Below are positions 7,307 through 17,203 of a stretch of DNA of 45,884 nt, in pieces (position 1 is the stretch's first letter; every line of letters starts with the position of its first letter). Source of the stretch: an uncultured Alphaproteobacteria bacterium. GTDB lineage: Bacteria > Pseudomonadota > Alphaproteobacteria > HIMB59. Under the pieces are notes generated by a model. The model saw only the letters and a program-made list of their open reading frames with translations. It was not told the DNA's origin and ran no database searches. A program made the position numbers and the translations under genes. The DNA is taken from the NCBI GenBank assembly GCA_902595525.1, contig CACJQJ010000004.1, positions 1 to 45,884 of the forward strand, given 5' to 3'.

Positions 7307-9238
7307 TTGAAAAATTATACTAAATTAGCAAACTGTATCAGATTTTTATCAATTGATGCGGTAGAAAAAGCAAAATCTGGTCATCCTGGTATGCCGATGG
7401 GAATGGCTGACATAGCCACAGTGCTCTTTCATGATTTTCTTAATCATAATCCCAAAGATCCAAACTGGTTACTCAGAGATCGATTCGTTTTATCTAATGG
7501 GCATGGTTCGATGTTGCTTTACTCACTTTTATACCTCACCGGTTATAAAAAAATGACAATTTCTCAAATTAAAAATTTTAGACAATTGGGCTACATTACA
7601 GCGGGACATCCTGAATATGAACCAGATGCTGGAATAGAAATAACGACTGGTCCTCTTGGACAAGGTATTTCAAATGCAGTAGGAATGGCCATAGCCCTTA
7701 AAAAGCTTTCAAAAGAGAAAAAATTATCTAAAGCCCCAAAGGTATATGTTTTTTGTGGTGATGGCTGTTTAATGGAAGGAATTAGCCAAGAGGCAATAAG
7801 TCTAGCTGGGCACTTAAAACTTAATAATTTGATACTAATATACGATAACAACAACATTAGTATTGATGGATCTACAGACCTAGCTTTTAGTGATAACACA
7901 AACCTTAGATTTAAATCAGTAAATTGGGAAGTACATAGCGGAAGAGGTCATGATCATAAAAATATTTATAAACTTTTAAAAAAAGCACAAGTATCAAAAG
8001 ACCCTTGTTTGCTAAATTTTAAAACAACAATTGGATTTGGTTCTCCAAATAAGTCTGCAAAAGCATCATCACACGGCTCACCCTTAGGTTCAGAGGAAGT
8101 GAAATTAACTAGAAATAAATTATCTTGGAATGAAAAACCTTTTCAAATTCCAGATAAACTTTTAAAAATTTGGCGAAATTCATCTACAAAAAATTTACAA
8201 ATATACAAAAAAACTAAATCAATATCTCACACAACTTTATCAAATAAAGACATAGATAAATTATTTAATAAAATAGAAATAGATTTTAAAGATTTTAAGT
8301 CTGATCAGGCTACTAGAAAATCCTCTGAGGCAATATTACACTATTTCAAAAAAGATCATCCGATACTCGGAGGCTCTGCAGACTTAACTGGCTCCAATAA
8401 TACCAAAGGTAAAGGAATGTCTGTAATGAATAGCATGAACACAAAGGGACAATATATACATTATGGTGTAAGAGAACATGGTATGGCTGCCATAATGAAT
8501 GGTATTGCTGCTACCAAAATTTACAAAACATATTCAGGAACTTTTTTGAGCTTTGCTGATTATATGAAGCCAAGTCTTCGTCTAGCTGCATTAATGAAAA
8601 TTAATCCTATACAAGTTTTCACACACGATTCTATTGGATTAGGTGAAGATGGACCTACTCATCAACCTATTGAACAAATTAATATGTTAAGACTTATACC
8701 AAATAGTTATGTATTTAGACCCTGCGATCTTAAGGAAACAATTGTATGTTGGAGAGAGGCTTTAAAAATTAATGATGCACCTTCATTTATCTGTCTTTCA
8801 AGGCAAAATCTGCCACAAATATCAAATAAAAAATTAGACTCAAAAAAATTTAAAGGTGCTTACGTTGTATATGGTCCAAAAAATAATAATGATATTACTA
8901 TTATAGCTACTGGTTCAGAAGTGTCTTTAGCTGTCAACGTAGCTGTGAGAATTAGAGGTGATGGTATTATTGCAAAAGTCATTTCAATGCCATCAACTTC
9001 TGTTTTTGAAAAACAATCAAAAACTTTTAAAAACAATTTATTAAAATCAAAATCTAATGAAATTTTTGTAATTGAGGCTGGATCAACAATGTATTGGAAT
9101 AAGTACACAAAATATGAAAATATATTTGGATTAGATAATTTTGGTGCTAGTGCACCTGGGAATGAAGTTTTTAGAAAATTTGGTTTAACAACAGGAACCG
9201 TATCTAATAAAATAACAAGGAAAATTAAAACAAAATGA
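7307..9238 (+). CDS. tkt: Transketolase (TTG start)
   Basis: Thiamine-diphosphate enzyme exchanging two-carbon units between sugar phosphates in the pentose-phosphate pathway. 643 aa, full length. TTG at 7307 gives MKNYTKLANCIRFLSIDAVEKAKSGHPGMPMGMAD, the standard N-terminus; no ATG is available. Other marks: GPLGQGISNAVGMAIA, the ThDP motif CGDGCLMEGISQEA ending in NNNISIDG, GGSADLTGSN, HYGVREHGMAAIMNGIA, THDSIGLGEDGPTHQPIEQ and ASAPGNEVFRKFGLT. First gene of a plus-strand carbon-metabolism operon; its stop overlaps the gap start as ATGA. Confidence 0.97.
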   Translation: MKNYTKLANCIRFLSIDAVEKAKSGHPGMPMGMADIATVLFHDFLNHNPKDPNWLLRDRFVLSNGHGSMLLYSLLYLTGYKKMTISQIKNFRQLGYITAGHPEYEPDAGIEITTGPLGQGISNAVGMAIALKKLSKEKKLSKAPKVYVFCGDGCLMEGISQEAISLAGHLKLNNLILIYDNNNISIDGSTDLAFSDNTNLRFKSVNWEVHSGRGHDHKNIYKLLKKAQVSKDPCLLNFKTTIGFGSPNKSAKASSHGSPLGSEEVKLTRNKLSWNEKPFQIPDKLLKIWRNSSTKNLQIYKKTKSISHTTLSNKDIDKLFNKIEIDFKDFKSDQATRKSSEAILHYFKKDHPILGGSADLTGSNNTKGKGMSVMNSMNTKGQYIHYGVREHGMAAIMNGIAATKIYKTYSGTFLSFADYMKPSLRLAALMKINPIQVFTHDSIGLGEDGPTHQPIEQINMLRLIPNSYVFRPCDLKETIVCWREALKINDAPSFICLSRQNLPQISNKKLDSKKFKGAYVVYGPKNNNDITIIATGSEVSLAVNVAVRIRGDGIIAKVISMPSTSVFEKQSKTFKNNLLKSKSNEIFVIEAGSTMYWNKYTKYENIFGLDNFGASAPGNEVFRKFGLTTGTVSNKITRKIKTK

Positions 9239-10251
9239 AAAAAAAAGTAGCTATTAATGGTTTTGGTAGAATAGGTAGGCTTGTTTATCGAGCATTTATA
9301 GAGAGATTAAATGAATTTAGTGATCAATATGAGATAAGCTATATTAACGACTTGGCTGATATTGACTCAAATATTCACTTACTTAAATATGATAGTATTC
9401 ATGGATCTCTAAAAAAAGAAATTAATAAAATCTCCAATGAACAATTTTCAATAGGTGAAAATACAGTAACTGTTACATCTGAGAAAAACCCTATTGATTT
9501 GAAATGGAAAGATAAGAAAGTCGACATTATTTTAGAGTGCACAGGTGTTTTTGCATCTAAAGAAAAGGCAATGACTCATATCGAAAGCGGAGCAAGTAAA
9601 GTTATAGTTTCTGCTCCATGTTCTGGTGCTGATATAACGGTTGTGCAAGGAGTTAATAACAAAAATATTAATATAGATCATCAAATAATCTCTAATGCCT
9701 CGTGCACAACTAATTGTCTAGCTCCTGTAGCTTTTGTAATTGATAAAGAGTTCGGAATTGAAAATGGATATATGACAACTATTCACTCTTTTACAGGAGA
9801 TCAAAATACAGTAGACACGTTTCATAAAGATCTTAGAAGAGCAAGAGCAGCATCAAGTAACATTATACCAACAAGCACAGGTGCAGCAAAAGCTGTCGGT
9901 CTCGTCCTTCCTCATTTAAATGGAAAATTAGATGGCACAGCTATAAGAGTTCCAACGCCAAATGTATCTCTAGTAGATTTTAAATTTAACACGAAAAAAA
10001 ATATCACAATTGAAAATTTAAATAATAAATTCCAAGAATATGCAAATGGCTATCTTAAAGGTATTTTAGGAGTGGATTCAGACCCTAAAGTATCAAGTGA
10101 TTATAATCATGACGCAAGGAGTTCTATTTTAGATTTAAGTGAAACAACAGCGGTGTCAGATAATTTTGGTAGAGTATTGACTTGGTATGATAACGAATGG
10201 GGATTTTCAAATAGAATGCTTGAGACAACCGCTCAAGTGTGTAATTTATAG
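9235..10251 (+). CDS. gap: Glyceraldehyde-3-phosphate dehydrogenase, type I
   Basis: Oxidises glyceraldehyde-3-phosphate with NAD and phosphate. 338 aa: Rossmann motif VAINGFGRIGRL at the N-terminus, NDL at residues 38-40 (Asp favours NAD over NADP), catalytic Cys157 in SNASCTTNCLAP, TTIHSFTGDQ with the catalytic His, RRARAASSNIIPTSTGAAKAVG, and WYDNEWGFSNRM at the C-terminus. Four-base overlap with transketolase. pgk, often next to tkt-gap in proteobacteria, is not here; the aldolase gene follows instead. Confidence 0.96.
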   Translation: MKKKVAINGFGRIGRLVYRAFIERLNEFSDQYEISYINDLADIDSNIHLLKYDSIHGSLKKEINKISNEQFSIGENTVTVTSEKNPIDLKWKDKKVDIILECTGVFASKEKAMTHIESGASKVIVSAPCSGADITVVQGVNNKNINIDHQIISNASCTTNCLAPVAFVIDKEFGIENGYMTTIHSFTGDQNTVDTFHKDLRRARAASSNIIPTSTGAAKAVGLVLPHLNGKLDGTAIRVPTPNVSLVDFKFNTKKNITIENLNNKFQEYANGYLKGILGVDSDPKVSSDYNHDARSSILDLSETTAVSDNFGRVLTWYDNEWGFSNRMLETTAQVCNL

Positions 10252-10259
10252 GAGCTATT

Positions 10260-11177
10260 ATGAAAGTAACAAATACTACAAGAAAAATCATATCAAACTA
10301 CACTCACGAAAATATTGGAGTGAGATCAAATCTTATGAAAATTTTGGGACATGGAAAGTTAGGCGGAACTGGAAGAATGATAATTTTACCAGTCGATCAA
10401 GGTTTTGAACACGGGCCCGATAGAAGTTTTGCTGTAAATCCCCCAGCATACGATCCAAACTATCATCACCAACTTGCAATAGATGCTGGTTTATCTGCTT
10501 ATGCTGCTCCTCTTGGGTTACTGCAAATGAGTTCTGGGAATTATAATGGTCAAATTCCAACTATATTAAAAATTAATAGCTCTAATACTCTTGCAACATC
10601 TCTTGATCAAGCTGTTACTGGGAGTGTAAATGATGCATTAAAATTAGGATGTACTGCGATAGGTTTTACGATTTATCCTGGGTCTGATCATAATTTTGAA
10701 TTAATCGAAGAATTTAAAAGACTTAGTTTCGAGGCTAAAGAAAAAGGACTTGCTGTTGTTTTATGGGCTTATGCAAGAGGTTCAAAGATTAGCAAAAAAG
10801 GTGAAACAGCGATGAACATAATTTCATATGCAGCACACATGTCTGCTTTATTGGGGGCAAATATAATTAAAGTAAAACTACCAAGTGATTTTTTAGAGGA
10901 AGACCCAACAAAAAAAGCATTTGAAGATAATAATATACCCATAAGCACTTTAAAAGATCGTGTGGCTCATATCAAAAAAGTTGCATTTGATGGAAAACGC
11001 TTAGTAGTATTTTCGGGTGGTGATGCAAAAGATGATCAAGCTTTAATGGATGAGGTGCTTGCAATTCACAAGGGAGATGGAAACGGCTCAATTATTGGAA
11101 GAAATTGTTTTCAAAGATCGAGAGAAGATGCCTTGGCTTTATTAGAGCAAATGATTCAAATTTATAAATCTAAATGA
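10260..11177 (+). CDS. fbaB: Class I fructose-bisphosphate aldolase (FbaB/DhnA type)
   Basis: Reversible aldol cleavage of fructose-1,6-bisphosphate through a lysine Schiff base. 305 aa of the DeoC/FbaB superfamily: ILPVDQGFEHGPDRSF near residue 42, AIGFTIYPGSDHNFELIEE, VVLWAYARGSKI, and NIIKVKLPSDF near 201-211 holding the candidate Schiff-base lysine (Lys204 or Lys206). FSGGDAKDDQ and SIIGRNCFQR at the phosphate-binding end are typical. It begins 8 bp after gap and overlaps efp by ATGA. This archaeal-type class I enzyme differs from both the class II enzyme and eukaryotic class I. Confidence 0.94.
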   Translation: MKVTNTTRKIISNYTHENIGVRSNLMKILGHGKLGGTGRMIILPVDQGFEHGPDRSFAVNPPAYDPNYHHQLAIDAGLSAYAAPLGLLQMSSGNYNGQIPTILKINSSNTLATSLDQAVTGSVNDALKLGCTAIGFTIYPGSDHNFELIEEFKRLSFEAKEKGLAVVLWAYARGSKISKKGETAMNIISYAAHMSALLGANIIKVKLPSDFLEEDPTKKAFEDNNIPISTLKDRVAHIKKVAFDGKRLVVFSGGDAKDDQALMDEVLAIHKGDGNGSIIGRNCFQRSREDALALLEQMIQIYKSK

Positions 11178-11740
11178 AAATTAATGCTAACGACTTAAAG
11201 ATAGGGAATATAATTCAGCATAACAATTCGCTTTGGAAAGTCGCTAAATTGTCTCACACACAACCTGGAAAAGGTGGTGCTTATATTCAAGCTGAGTTGA
11301 AAAATATTTCAAACCAGTCGAAATTAAATGAGAGATTTAGAAGTTCAGAGTCTCTTGAAAAAATTCGCGCTGAAGAGATAGATCATCAATTTTTATTTCG
11401 TAGTGGAGATGATTTTACTTTTATGAATAACCAAACCTATGAGCAAATAGTTATGAATATTAGCCAAGTGAATGAAAATACAGCTAAATTTCTTGAAGAT
11501 GGAATGGAAGTATCTATTGAGTTTTATGATGAAAAACCAATGAATGTTAATCCTCCTGAAAGTCTTACAGCACAAATAGCCGAAACAGAGGCTGTTGTTA
11601 AAGGACAAACAGCGTCTTCATCATATAAACCAGCATTGTTAACTAATGGTGTAAGAGTTACTGTTCCACCTCATATTGAAACGGGTGACAAAATTAGAAT
11701 AAACACGTCTGAATTAACTTATATAGAAAAAGCAAAATAA
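11174..11740 (+). CDS. efp: Elongation factor P
   Basis: 188 aa, the standard length, with a KOW-like N-terminal domain (NDLKIGNIIQHNNSLWKVAKLSHTQPGKGGAYIQAELKN) and two OB domains ending in GDKIRINTSELTYIEKA. EF-P rescues ribosomes stalled at polyprolines. The residue at the tip of the loop is Lys33 in PGKGG, the position modified by EpmA/EpmB in enterobacteria; no modifying enzyme is seen here. Coupled to the aldolase by ATGA. Confidence 0.97.
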   Translation: MKINANDLKIGNIIQHNNSLWKVAKLSHTQPGKGGAYIQAELKNISNQSKLNERFRSSESLEKIRAEEIDHQFLFRSGDDFTFMNNQTYEQIVMNISQVNENTAKFLEDGMEVSIEFYDEKPMNVNPPESLTAQIAETEAVVKGQTASSSYKPALLTNGVRVTVPPHIETGDKIRINTSELTYIEKAK

Positions 11741-11748
11741 TTTTTTCT

Positions 11749-12543
11749 ATGGCTATTGTCCCACCAGTAATTGTTGTTATGGAAAAGGCATGCAGGAATG
11801 CTGCTAAATCTTTAATAAGAGATTTTGGAGAGCTTGAGAAACTTCAAATTTCTAAAAAAGATAAAAATGATTTTGTATCCTCAGCGGATATTAGAGCATC
11901 TGAAACTATCAGTTATAATTTGGGAAAAGATAGACCTGATTTTCTTCAAATTGACGAGGAGACTTTTAGTGCTAAAGATTTAGATAAGCTTAAAGGTGAT
12001 ACTCCTGTGTTTATCTCAGACCCACTTGACGGAACAAAAAATTTCATACATGGAAATGGTTACTTTGCAGTAACTATTGGATTGATGCAAAAAGGAGAGA
12101 TTATTGCTGGTGTTACATATAACCCAATTTTGAATGAATTATTTTGGGCTCATAAGGGTTCTGGATCTTGGATTAACAACCAAAGGCTCAGGGTTGCCCA
12201 AAGAGATAAGTTAGATGGATGTATCCTTACATCTAGTGTGCAAATCAAGCATGAAGATATTCTTGAAAAAGGAATTGCTAAAATTGGATCGCTTCAAAGA
12301 AAAACAAGTGTCAGAATACTTGGTTCTTCAGCTCTTGATTTAGCGAATGTGGCATCAGGAAAATTTGATGGATTTTGGTCATTAAGATTAAATCTTTGGG
12401 ATATCGTAGCAGGTATTATTTTAGTAAATGAGGCTGGTGGGATATGCCTAAATGAAAAAGGTAATGTTTTTGATCCCCTAAATGATGAAAGTTTAATAGC
12501 CTCTAGTGCAGCCATTAGCGGCGAATTGCTGAAAAGCCTATAA
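11749..12543 (+). CDS. suhB: Inositol monophosphatase family protein (SuhB-like)
   Basis: 264 aa, Mg-dependent phosphatase fold. FLQIDEET supplies the metal-binding Glu, [13 protein letters not shown] is motif A with metal-binding Asp residues, and [16 protein letters not shown] is motif B. It follows efp by 8 bp, a pairing common in alphaproteobacteria. The substrate may be inositol phosphate or another sugar phosphate; SuhB proteins also have a role in rRNA antitermination in enterobacteria, which cannot be judged here. Confidence 0.92.
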   Translation: MAIVPPVIVVMEKACRNAAKSLIRDFGELEKLQISKKDKNDFVSSADIRASETISYNLGKDRPDFLQIDEETFSAKDLDKLKGDTPVFISDPLDGTKNFIHGNGYFAVTIGLMQKGEIIAGVTYNPILNELFWAHKGSGSWINNQRLRVAQRDKLDGCILTSSVQIKHEDILEKGIAKIGSLQRKTSVRILGSSALDLANVASGKFDGFWSLRLNLWDIVAGIILVNEAGGICLNEKGNVFDPLNDESLIASSAAISGELLKSL

Positions 12544-12589
12544 ATATTTACTTGATTTTTTAACCTTTGATCTCTATTTTCTCATAACC

Positions 12590-12811
12590 ATGAAACAAAA
12601 AATACATCCTGATTACCATGAAATTACTGTAGAACGTACTGACGGATCAACATATAAGACGAGATCTACTTGGGGTAAAGCTGGCGATACAATGAAGCTT
12701 GAAATTGACCCATTATCTCATCCAGCTTGGAATCAAGGATCTGGAAAAATGGTTGACTCAGGTGGAAGAGTTGCGCGTTTTAAAAATAAATATAAGTCAT
12801 TTAATATTTAA
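12590..12811 (+). CDS. rpmE: 50S ribosomal protein L31 (cysteine-free form)
   Basis: 73 aa: [28 protein letters not shown] and [31 protein letters not shown] are clear L31 signatures. It has no cysteines, so it is the zinc-independent form. L31 followed by the DUF1013/TrcR gene is a typical alphaproteobacterial pair. Confidence 0.95.
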   Translation: MKQKIHPDYHEITVERTDGSTYKTRSTWGKAGDTMKLEIDPLSHPAWNQGSGKMVDSGGRVARFKNKYKSFNI

Positions 12812-12826
12812 TATTTTAACAAGACC

Positions 12827-13411
12827 ATGTCTGACAATAAACCTTTAATGCCCTTAGCTACGGCCGTATGGTTGGTAGACAATACTGCTTTAAGTTTTTC
12901 CCAAATATCTCAATTCTGTCAATTACATGAGCTAGAAGTTCAAAGTATTGCAGATGGTGAGGACGCTTATCGTATGCAAGGATTAAACCCTATAGCCAGT
13001 GGTCAATTAACAATGGATGAGATTAAACGTTGTGAGGGAGATCATTCACTTGAACTTCAATTGCAAAATAAAAAATCTGAGTCCATTCAATCGAGCGTTA
13101 AAACAAAAAAATACTTACCGTTATCAGTAAGACAAGAAAGACCTAAGGCTATAGCTTGGCTAATTCGTGAGTATGGACAAATACTAACAGATACACAAAT
13201 AGCAAAACTTACAAGTTCAACTAAGCCTACTGTTGCAAATATAAGGGCTGGTAATCAATCTCAACCAATTACAGAATTTAGAAACCCCACTGATCTTGGT
13301 TTATGCACTTATGAAGAGCTCGAAGCACTAGTTGAAAAAGGTCAGCGAAAAGTAGAGCGCGAGAGAAAAGCAAAAGAAAAGGCAGAAAAATTACAATCTA
13401 CTACTGCTTAG
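12827..13411 (+). CDS. trcR: Cell cycle transcriptional regulator TrcR (DUF1013)
   Basis: 194 aa. The opening LMPLATAVWLVDNTALSFSQISQFCQLHELEVQSIADGE and the repeated GLNPIASGQLTMDEIKRCE match DUF1013, a family almost confined to Alphaproteobacteria and named TrcR for a role in cell-cycle control. A second helical region (AWLIREYGQILTDTQIAKLTSSTKPTVANIR) looks like a helix-turn-helix, and the C-terminus is a charged helix. Its 3' end overlaps the convergent DUF3833 gene by 11 bp. Confidence 0.9.
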   Translation: MSDNKPLMPLATAVWLVDNTALSFSQISQFCQLHELEVQSIADGEDAYRMQGLNPIASGQLTMDEIKRCEGDHSLELQLQNKKSESIQSSVKTKKYLPLSVRQERPKAIAWLIREYGQILTDTQIAKLTSSTKPTVANIRAGNQSQPITEFRNPTDLGLCTYEELEALVEKGQRKVERERKAKEKAEKLQSTTA

Positions 13412-13925
13412 TGAAGAATAAATAAACATCTCCTAATCTTATACCAAATTTTTTCATAGTAGCTTTGTTGAATACATTTTTTTCATCTTGCATAATCATC
13501 CAATCATCAAATTTAACATTCATAATTCCATCACCATACTTGAGTTTTAATGTGTAATGCCAGTTTAAAGCATTACCTGAACTTTCACCTAAAGCTACAC
13601 CTATAATATCATCAGAAATTCCTTCGTAAGTATTTTCACCAGTTTTTTTTATCTCCCATCTTCTGAATTCTTCCTCTCCATCATCATAGAGGAAGGTCTC
13701 ATTGAGAATAAAATTATCTTCCTGTTGAATACCTTCCATTTCAACAGTAAATTGTCGCCTTACCTTTCCAAGTCTATCAATAAAAAGACCGCTAGCTGTT
13801 GTTTTTCCTAAAAAATACTCTTCTATTTTAAATATTGGTTTTTTGTTGGCAAAGTCTTCAAGTTTCATATTATTACACCCACTGACAAATATTAATAAAA
13901 TACTAGCTATTAATACATTTCTCAT
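13401..13925 (-). CDS. DUF3833 family lipoprotein
   Basis: I start at the ATG at 13925 because it gives a compact lipoprotein signal, MRNVLIASILLIFVSGC (Cys17); the upstream alternative adds seven residues. The body (LEDFANKKPIFKIEEYFLGKTTASGLFIDRLGKVRRQF, ALNWHYTLKLKYG, DDWMIMQDEKNVFNKATMKKFGIRLGDVYLFF) matches DUF3833, a lipocalin-like family of unknown function. About 174 aa. It regularly clusters with cfa, DUF1365, a flavin oxidoreductase and photolyase, as here, which suggests a role in membrane lipid modification or photo-oxidative defence. Confidence 0.88.
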   Translation of the reverse strand: MRNVLIASILLIFVSGCNNMKLEDFANKKPIFKIEEYFLGKTTASGLFIDRLGKVRRQFTVEMEGIQQEDNFILNETFLYDDGEEEFRRWEIKKTGENTYEGISDDIIGVALGESSGNALNWHYTLKLKYGDGIMNVKFDDWMIMQDEKNVFNKATMKKFGIRLGDVYLFFTKQ

Positions 13926-13976
13926 ACACACAATCAATACGCTCATTGATGAAAGTAGATCTTTAACAGATTTAAT

Positions 13977-15146
13977 TTACTTATTGATAAAATCTATTTG
14001 ATATACATCAATAGTTTTTGCCTTAAAACCTCCTGAACAATATGATAAGTAAAAATTCCACATTCTTTTGAAATCTTCAGAGTAACCTAAATTTTTTATT
14101 ATATCCCATTTATTGTTAAAATTTTTTCTCCACATCTCAAGTGTTTGATAATAACTATCTGCCATTTGATTTTTAATTTGGAAGTCGAATTTTTTTTGAA
14201 TAGCTATTTTTTCTAAAGCTTTTACTGATGGTAACATTCCACCAGGAAAAATATATTTTTGAATAAAATCAATTTTTCGAGTATACCTCTCAAAAAAATC
14301 TTCAAAGATTACAATAGTTTGCATTGAAAAGACTCCCGATGGTTTTAACAAGTCTTTAACTTTTTCAAAATAAGTTTGCCAATATTGTATTCCAACAGCC
14401 TCAAACATTTCAATGGAGTAGATTCTAGAATATTCTCCTTGATGTTCTCTGTAATCTTTATATATGACATTTAGTTTATTTTCTAAATGATGTTCTCTAA
14501 TTTTTGTTTTTACAAATTCGTATTGCTCTTTTGAGATAGTTAAAGTATCGATTTTGATATCAGGGAATTTTGAAATTAAATAAAAAGCAAAACTTCCCCA
14601 TCCAGACCCAATTTCTAAAACATGATCACCTGGTCTAGGCTCATTACCCTCAATAAGACTTGCAAATTTATTTTTTTGTGCCTCAGATAACGTTTCCAAG
14701 CCTGTTTTAAAAAAACCTGAGGAGTAAGTTAAAGTATCATCAAGCCACTCCAAATAGAATTCATTACCAAGATCATAGTGAGCATGAATATTTTTTTTAC
14801 TCTGAAATAATGAGTTTTTAGTTTTATTCATGTATTTTTTTGATAAAAATCTGTAAAACTTTGATCCACTCATTTCGTTACCAAAAGCTCTTTCATTTAG
14901 TGCACCAAATTCTAAGAATTTACTTAAATCGTCTGCTTCAAATTTCTTTTTTATATAAGCTTCACCAAGCCCAACTGAACCACGAAAATACAAATCCCAT
15001 ATCATAGAAATACTACTAATTGTTAAATGCACTGAAGGACCCTCTAATTCACCGTAAAACTCATAAGATTTACCCTTAACATTTAAAGTCAAAGATCCAT
15101 ATCTAATTTTAGAACAAACTTTTTTTATATATCTATCAATAAACAA
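13977..15146 (-). CDS. cfa: Cyclopropane-fatty-acyl-phospholipid synthase family methyltransferase (TTG start)
   Basis: SAM-dependent methyltransferase acting on unsaturated acyl chains of membrane phospholipids. 389 aa. After an N-terminal substrate-binding region comes NIHAHYDLGNEFYLEWLDDTLTYSSG, the SAM motif HVLEIGSGWGSFAFYL, LTISKEQYEFV, YSIEMFEAVGIQYWQTYF and FIQKYIFPGGMLPS. TTG at 15146 has AGGT upstream and no ATG is close. Because it lies in a photolyase/flavin-oxidoreductase cluster, it may be a dedicated relative (for example a UfaM-like methyltransferase of furan-fatty-acid synthesis) rather than classical Cfa; the sequence alone does not decide. Confidence 0.9.
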   Translation of the reverse strand: MFIDRYIKKVCSKIRYGSLTLNVKGKSYEFYGELEGPSVHLTISSISMIWDLYFRGSVGLGEAYIKKKFEADDLSKFLEFGALNERAFGNEMSGSKFYRFLSKKYMNKTKNSLFQSKKNIHAHYDLGNEFYLEWLDDTLTYSSGFFKTGLETLSEAQKNKFASLIEGNEPRPGDHVLEIGSGWGSFAFYLISKFPDIKIDTLTISKEQYEFVKTKIREHHLENKLNVIYKDYREHQGEYSRIYSIEMFEAVGIQYWQTYFEKVKDLLKPSGVFSMQTIVIFEDFFERYTRKIDFIQKYIFPGGMLPSVKALEKIAIQKKFDFQIKNQMADSYYQTLEMWRKNFNNKWDIIKNLGYSEDFKRMWNFYLSYCSGGFKAKTIDVYQIDFINK

Positions 15147-15164
15147 GATTTTACCTAATTGTAA

Positions 15165-15917
15165 CTAATCTAAGTATAGATTATCTTTTATTCTATTGGA
15201 ATATTTAAAGAATTTACTTTTTTTTAATAAAAGCTTAATTGCCTGATAGTGAATAAGAGTGATTGTTTTTACACTCCCAAAAATATTTAAAATTAAAAAC
15301 AAAATAAAATTATAAAAAGTTATTTCTTTTAAATTTAAATCTATAGAGGCATAAAATATTTGCTCTTTTTTTAGGTTAAATTGATTAATATTACAAAAAA
15401 AATGGTTTTTTCTTTTATTTTTCGAAGAAATCTTATAAGTGCAGTCCATTTCAATAAATGGTGACACATACATATTTTTTTTAAACTCTTTATCTTTAAA
15501 TTTGTTCAAGGTTAAATAATGAACTTGGTCTCCGAATGTATTTTTCACTTCATATATGATCGACTTAACTTTATTCTTACTATCAAGATATAAATAAAAG
15601 CTAATAGGGTTAAATGAATAACCAACAATTGATGGGATGCTTATAAATTGAATACTATTAAAAACAATATCGTGTTTTTCAGCAACATTTTTTGCAAAAT
15701 CATATAAACTCTTTTTTTTATTTCTAAATCCGTGCTGTTTATAAAAAATTGAAAAAAAGTTAAATCTATTTAGAGATATAAATGGATGGATATTTATTGT
15801 GTTACTTAGATTTATACTTAAGTATGGTGCATTATATTGAAAAAAATTATCAGTATCCCTTGTTCTTTTATGAATTATTTTACCTATTCCAAAACAATGA
15901 GAAGAAATTAATTCCAT
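15165..15917 (-). CDS. DUF1365 family protein
   Basis: 250 aa. HKRTRDTDNFFQYNAPYLSINLSN near the N-terminus, then GYSFNPISFYLYLDSKNKVKSIIYEVKNTFGDQVHYL and YVSPFIEMDCTYK are the DUF1365 core. A hydrophobic segment near residues 200-220 may touch the membrane. The function is not established; the family almost always sits between a flavin amine-oxidase-like gene and a cfa-like gene, as here. It overlaps the upstream oxidoreductase by 10 bp, so translation is probably coupled. Confidence 0.88.
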   Translation of the reverse strand: MELISSHCFGIGKIIHKRTRDTDNFFQYNAPYLSINLSNTINIHPFISLNRFNFFSIFYKQHGFRNKKKSLYDFAKNVAEKHDIVFNSIQFISIPSIVGYSFNPISFYLYLDSKNKVKSIIYEVKNTFGDQVHYLTLNKFKDKEFKKNMYVSPFIEMDCTYKISSKNKRKNHFFCNINQFNLKKEQIFYASIDLNLKEITFYNFILFLILNIFGSVKTITLIHYQAIKLLLKKSKFFKYSNRIKDNLYLD

Positions 15918-17203
15918 TGCACTCTTGAAGTATCCGCATTTTTAAACTCCTTTAAATCTATATTTAACCTTTTACAAACTTTTATAGCAGATTGAATACC
16001 GTCTTCATGAAAACCATAGCCAAGATAACTACCAACATAATAAGAATTCTCATAGCCTTGAATTTGTGAAATATTTTTTTGAGCATTTAGAGTTTTAGGT
16101 GTGAATATTGGATGTTCGTAAATTGTTTGATAGTGATTCAGATTTTGATCCTGATTAAGAGAGACAAAGAAATTGTCATTAGTTTCTAGTGGTTGCAATT
16201 TATTCATCCAATAACTTAAAGTACATTTATTATTTAAATTCGTATGAAAATTCCAACTTGACCAAGCTTTTAAATGAGTTGGCATAAGAGAGTTATTTTG
16301 ATGCAATTGTGCTAAATTTTTTTGAAAATCAAATTCATTTAAAACCTCATGCTCTTTCTGATGTATTTTATCTAAAAGAGGAAAAAAATGTTTGGGAGGA
16401 CATGCAAATATTATAATGTCAAAAACAGATTTTTTTCCTTCAAAGAAAATTTCAATCTTGTCATTTCTTGAAATTTTTTGAATTCTACATGACTTTTTGA
16501 TTTTAAATTTTGCAGATTTAATTAATAAATTGATATATTGTTTGGAACCATTTCTTATTGTTTTCCATTGTGGTCTATTCGTGAAATTAAACAATTTGTG
16601 ATTTTGAAAAAAATTAATAATACTTTTTAATGGCTGATTAAGAGAGTCTTGATCGGGAGTTGACCAAATACTTGAAATTAAAGGAATAAGATGGAAATTA
16701 ATAAATTCATCAGAGTAATTTTTTGTTTTAAGAAAATCTCTAATTGAAATATCTGATGTAATATTTTTTTTTTGATAAACTTTATAAAAAATAATGATGT
16801 CTTTTAACATTTTGTAGAATTTTAAATTAAAAAAATTTTTATGATCTGCAAATAATGCACTTAAACTTCCTCCCCCGTACTCGAATTTGTTTTCCTCATT
16901 CAGAAAACTAAAGGACATATTGCTATTAACAGTTTCAACTTTGAGAAGATCAAAAAATTTTGTTAAATTTGGGTATGTCATTTCATTGTAGACAATAAAA
17001 CCTGTATCTATTGGTATAGTATTTCCGTTACTATCTTTGACTTCTCTTGTATTTGCATGCCCACCTAAATAATCATTTTTCTCAAATAGTGTTACATCAA
17101 AATATTCTTGTGAAAAATATGCTGTAGATAATCCCGCTATACCAGATCCAATTATAGCTACGCTTTTTTTCAAATTATGATTTCGTTTGTTGATAAGCTT
17201 CAA
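15908..17203 (-). CDS. FAD-dependent oxidoreductase, amine-oxidase-like, lipid cluster
   Basis: N-terminal dinucleotide site SVAIIGSGIAGLSTAYFSQ, then FEKNDYLGGHANT and DTGFIVYNEMTYPNL, the set seen in NAD(P)-binding flavoproteins next to DUF1365 and cfa. About 431 aa from TTG at 17203, which overlaps the photolyase end by 29 bp; a second TTG at 17173 would avoid the overlap and still keep the Rossmann strand, so the start is uncertain. C-terminal YVGSYLGYGFHEDGIQSAI completes the FAD fold. Relatives in Rhodobacter are tied to furan fatty acid formation (UfaD-like); the exact substrate here is inferred. Confidence 0.86.
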   Translation of the reverse strand: MKLINKRNHNLKKSVAIIGSGIAGLSTAYFSQEYFDVTLFEKNDYLGGHANTREVKDSNGNTIPIDTGFIVYNEMTYPNLTKFFDLLKVETVNSNMSFSFLNEENKFEYGGGSLSALFADHKNFFNLKFYKMLKDIIIFYKVYQKKNITSDISIRDFLKTKNYSDEFINFHLIPLISSIWSTPDQDSLNQPLKSIINFFQNHKLFNFTNRPQWKTIRNGSKQYINLLIKSAKFKIKKSCRIQKISRNDKIEIFFEGKKSVFDIIIFACPPKHFFPLLDKIHQKEHEVLNEFDFQKNLAQLHQNNSLMPTHLKAWSSWNFHTNLNNKCTLSYWMNKLQPLETNDNFFVSLNQDQNLNHYQTIYEHPIFTPKTLNAQKNISQIQGYENSYYVGSYLGYGFHEDGIQSAIKVCKRLNIDLKEFKNADTSRVQWN